This document shows, in pieces, positions 60,615-64,000 of a stretch of DNA of 64,000 nt (within the stretch, counting starts at the first letter, position 1; every line of letters begins with the position of its first letter). Source of the DNA: Oscillospiraceae bacterium (GTDB lineage Bacteria; Bacillota; Clostridia; Oscillospirales; Oscillospiraceae). The stretch lies in NCBI GenBank assembly GCA_017542425.1, contig JAFXXH010000007.1:16166-80165 (forward strand). The letters are read 5' to 3'. The position numbers and the translations under genes were made by a program. Below the pieces are notes generated by a model that saw nothing but the letters and a program-made list of their open reading frames with translations, was not told the DNA's origin and made no database searches.

Positions 60615-60643
60615 TTGACAATTTTTGTGTACTATGCTAATAT
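60615..60643 (+). promoter_or_regulatory. Promoter of the str operon
   Basis: Consensus TTGACA, a 17-base spacer and TAATAT, 61 bases before the rpsL start. Confidence 0.8.
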
Positions 60644-60703
60644 TCTGGATTGCGTGGGCTTATTGCGCCCAATTACGCAAATCCAGAAGGAAAGGAGTCA
60701 CAA

Positions 60704-61126
60704 ATGCCTACTTTTAACCAGCTTGTCAGAAAGGGAAGACAGCAGCCGACCTTCAAGAGCAACTCTCCTGCCATGCAGAAGGGCCTGAACACCCTGCGCA
60801 ACCGCGAGACCGACCTGCCCTCTCCCCAGAAGCGCGGCGTCTGCACCGCTGTGCGTACCGCCACCCCCAAGAAGCCGAACTCCGCGCTGCGGAAGATCGC
60901 CCGTGTGCGTCTGACCAACGGTTACGAGGTCACCGCCTACATTCCCGGCGTGGGTCACAACCTGCAGGAGCACTCTGTGGTCATGATCCGCGGCGGCCGT
61001 GTCAAGGACCTGCCCGGTGTGCGTTACCACATCATCCGCGGCGCGCTGGACGCCCAGGGCGTCAACGGCCGTATGCAGGCCCGCAGCAAGTACGGTGCCA
61101 AGAGACCGAAGGCCAAGAAGAAGTAA
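60704..61126 (+). CDS. rpsL: 30S ribosomal protein S12
   Basis: A 140-residue decoding-centre protein. [12 protein letters not shown] is the standard start; [22 protein letters not shown] and [21 protein letters not shown] are the two conserved loops in which streptomycin-resistance changes arise. Both lysines of those loops are the wild-type residue, so no resistance change is seen. GGAAAGGAG precedes ATG 60704. It is first in the str operon. Confidence 0.98.
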   Translation: MPTFNQLVRKGRQQPTFKSNSPAMQKGLNTLRNRETDLPSPQKRGVCTAVRTATPKKPNSALRKIARVRLTNGYEVTAYIPGVGHNLQEHSVVMIRGGRVKDLPGVRYHIIRGALDAQGVNGRMQARSKYGAKRPKAKKK

Positions 61127-61254
61127 GTTCCCCAACAGCAAATTGCCCTGTTGTTTTACTATATATGTTATGTACGGAACACCGGGGCGCAGCGGGCACG
61201 AAGAACGTGTTCGAGTACCGTTGACATCATTTCATAATGAAGGAGGGAAGCATA

Positions 61255-61725
61255 GTGCCCAGAAGAGGTAATGTTCCCAAGAGAGAGATCCTCCCGGACC
61301 CTGTTTACAACAGCGTCCTGGTGACGAAGCTCATCAACAGCGTCATGCTGGACGGCAAGAAGGGCGTGGCCCAGAAGGTCGTGTATGACGCCTTCCAGAT
61401 CATCGAGACCAAGACCGGCAAGAACGGTCTGGACGCCTTCACCGAGGCCATGAACAACATCATGCCCGAGCTGGAGGTCAAGGCCCGCCGCGTGGGCGGC
61501 GCCACCTATCAGGTCCCCATCGAGGTCCGTCCCGCCCGCCGTCAGACCCTGGGTCTGCGCTGGATCACCGGCTACGCCCGGAAGCGCGGCGAGAAGACCA
61601 TGAAGGAGCGCCTGGCCAACGAGATCATGGACGCCTGCAACAACACCGGCGCGTCCGTGAAGAAGCGCGAAGATATGCACAAGATGGCCGAGAGCAACAA
61701 GGCCTTCGCCCACTTCCGCTGGTAA
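61255..61725 (+). CDS. rpsG: 30S ribosomal protein S7
   Basis: A 156-residue ribosomal assembly protein of the 30S head, starting [19 protein letters not shown] and ending with [23 protein letters not shown]. The start is GTG 61255, 7 bases after AAGGAGGG; the in-frame ATG at 61237 lies on the ribosome binding site side and would add six residues foreign to S7. A 128-base gap separates it from rpsL. Confidence 0.97.
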   Translation: MPRRGNVPKREILPDPVYNSVLVTKLINSVMLDGKKGVAQKVVYDAFQIIETKTGKNGLDAFTEAMNNIMPELEVKARRVGGATYQVPIEVRPARRQTLGLRWITGYARKRGEKTMKERLANEIMDACNNTGASVKKREDMHKMAESNKAFAHFRW

Positions 61726-61758
61726 TTTTCCCCTTGCGGGAGGTTTGGAGATCGAACA

Positions 61759-63834
<2,076 letters not shown>

Positions 63835-63931
63835 AAATTCCTGTTGCAAAAGACCGCCCAATACGGTAAAATCTAGCTATTGGAACACAACTGAAAAATC
63901 TTACCTACTATATTAAGGAGGATGTACCACC

Positions 63932-64000
63932 ATTGCAAAACAGATGTTCGACAGATCCCTTCCCCACGTCAACATTGGCACCATCGGCCACATCGACCAC
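63932..64000 (+). CDS. tuf: Elongation factor Tu, N-terminal part (3' truncated), apparent ATT start
   Basis: The last 69 bases encode AKQMFDRSLPHVNIGTIGHIDH, the start of EF-Tu up to just before the P-loop. The codon where ATG is expected, right before GCA AAA, is ATT at 63932. AAGGAGG lies 10 bases before it, the normal distance. The first in-frame ATG is four codons later (63944), 22 bases from that site and inside the conserved N-terminus. ATG 63922 and TTG 63933 are in other frames. So either a rare ATT start is used, or the base is an error. The rest of the gene is beyond the window. Confidence 0.9.
   Translation, partial: MAKQMFDRSLPHVNIGTIGHIDH

Overview
The window looks like a chromosomal segment of a fairly GC-rich, low-oxygen-type Firmicute, most likely a clostridial gut commensal related to Oscillospiraceae. 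This placement is inferred from gene content, not tested: strong AGGAGG ribosome binding sites, a WalR/WalK-YycHI-YycJ-RlmH block, one-piece tmRNA next to smpB, and an rpsL-rpsG-fusA-tuf operon. There are no tRNA or rRNA genes, CRISPR arrays or prophage genes in view.

Region 1 (1-24.1 kb, all on +, visibly lower GC than the rest) is a surface-polysaccharide locus. After the tail of an APC permease come four ATP-grasp ligases, a PLP-fold protein, a FemAB-type acyltransferase, a PIG-L deacetylase and a phospho-sugar transferase. A MmgE/PrpD protein, a Wzy-like polymerase, a sialyltransferase-like glycosyltransferase and a Wzx flippase follow. The locus ends with a full set for a legionaminic-acid-type nonulosonic acid: 4,6-dehydratase, aminotransferase, CBS-fused sugar nucleotidyltransferase, N-acetyltransferase, NeuB-type synthase, NeuC-type hydrolysing epimerase and CMP-sugar synthetase. 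Two Gfo/Idh/MocA oxidoreductases and a hexapeptide acetyltransferase lie just before the CMP-sugar synthetase.

Region 2 (24.1-25.2 kb) is a decayed boundary with a transposase remnant and a 12-bp direct repeat. Region 3 (25.2-36.0 kb, high GC) carries nagB and then what reads as one catabolic unit: LysR regulator, TRAP-type permease with a small membrane partner, a second MmgE/PrpD protein, aldo/keto reductase, ThDP decarboxylase, an unrecognised enzyme-like protein, a C-C bond lyase and a two-subunit fumarase/tartrate-dehydratase-type hydratase. The substrate is not evident.

Region 4 (36.0-42.4 kb) starts with a perfect 54-bp palindrome and a DNA-binding-protein remnant. It then holds a compact three-gene operon on the minus strand: a 1002-residue protein with gluzincin metallopeptidase motifs, a SIR2-like NADase and a TIR/DUF4062-like protein fused to a receiver domain. 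I read it as a candidate anti-phage or conflict system that I do not recognise; it is the most interesting item here.

Region 5 (42.5-56.2 kb) is housekeeping: ssrA, cyclophilin and smpB (minus); NUDIX hydrolase, walR-walK-yycH-yycI, murA-yycJ-rlmH, a phosphohexomutase and an AGCS symporter. Region 6 (56.2-58.1 kb) includes an AT-rich insert with a secreted protein and a VanZ-like protein, then a GtrA protein. Region 7 (58.1-64 kb) has gapA, a dense cluster of stem-loops, a GntR regulator, and the str operon. The window ends inside tuf, whose frame appears to begin at an ATT codon.
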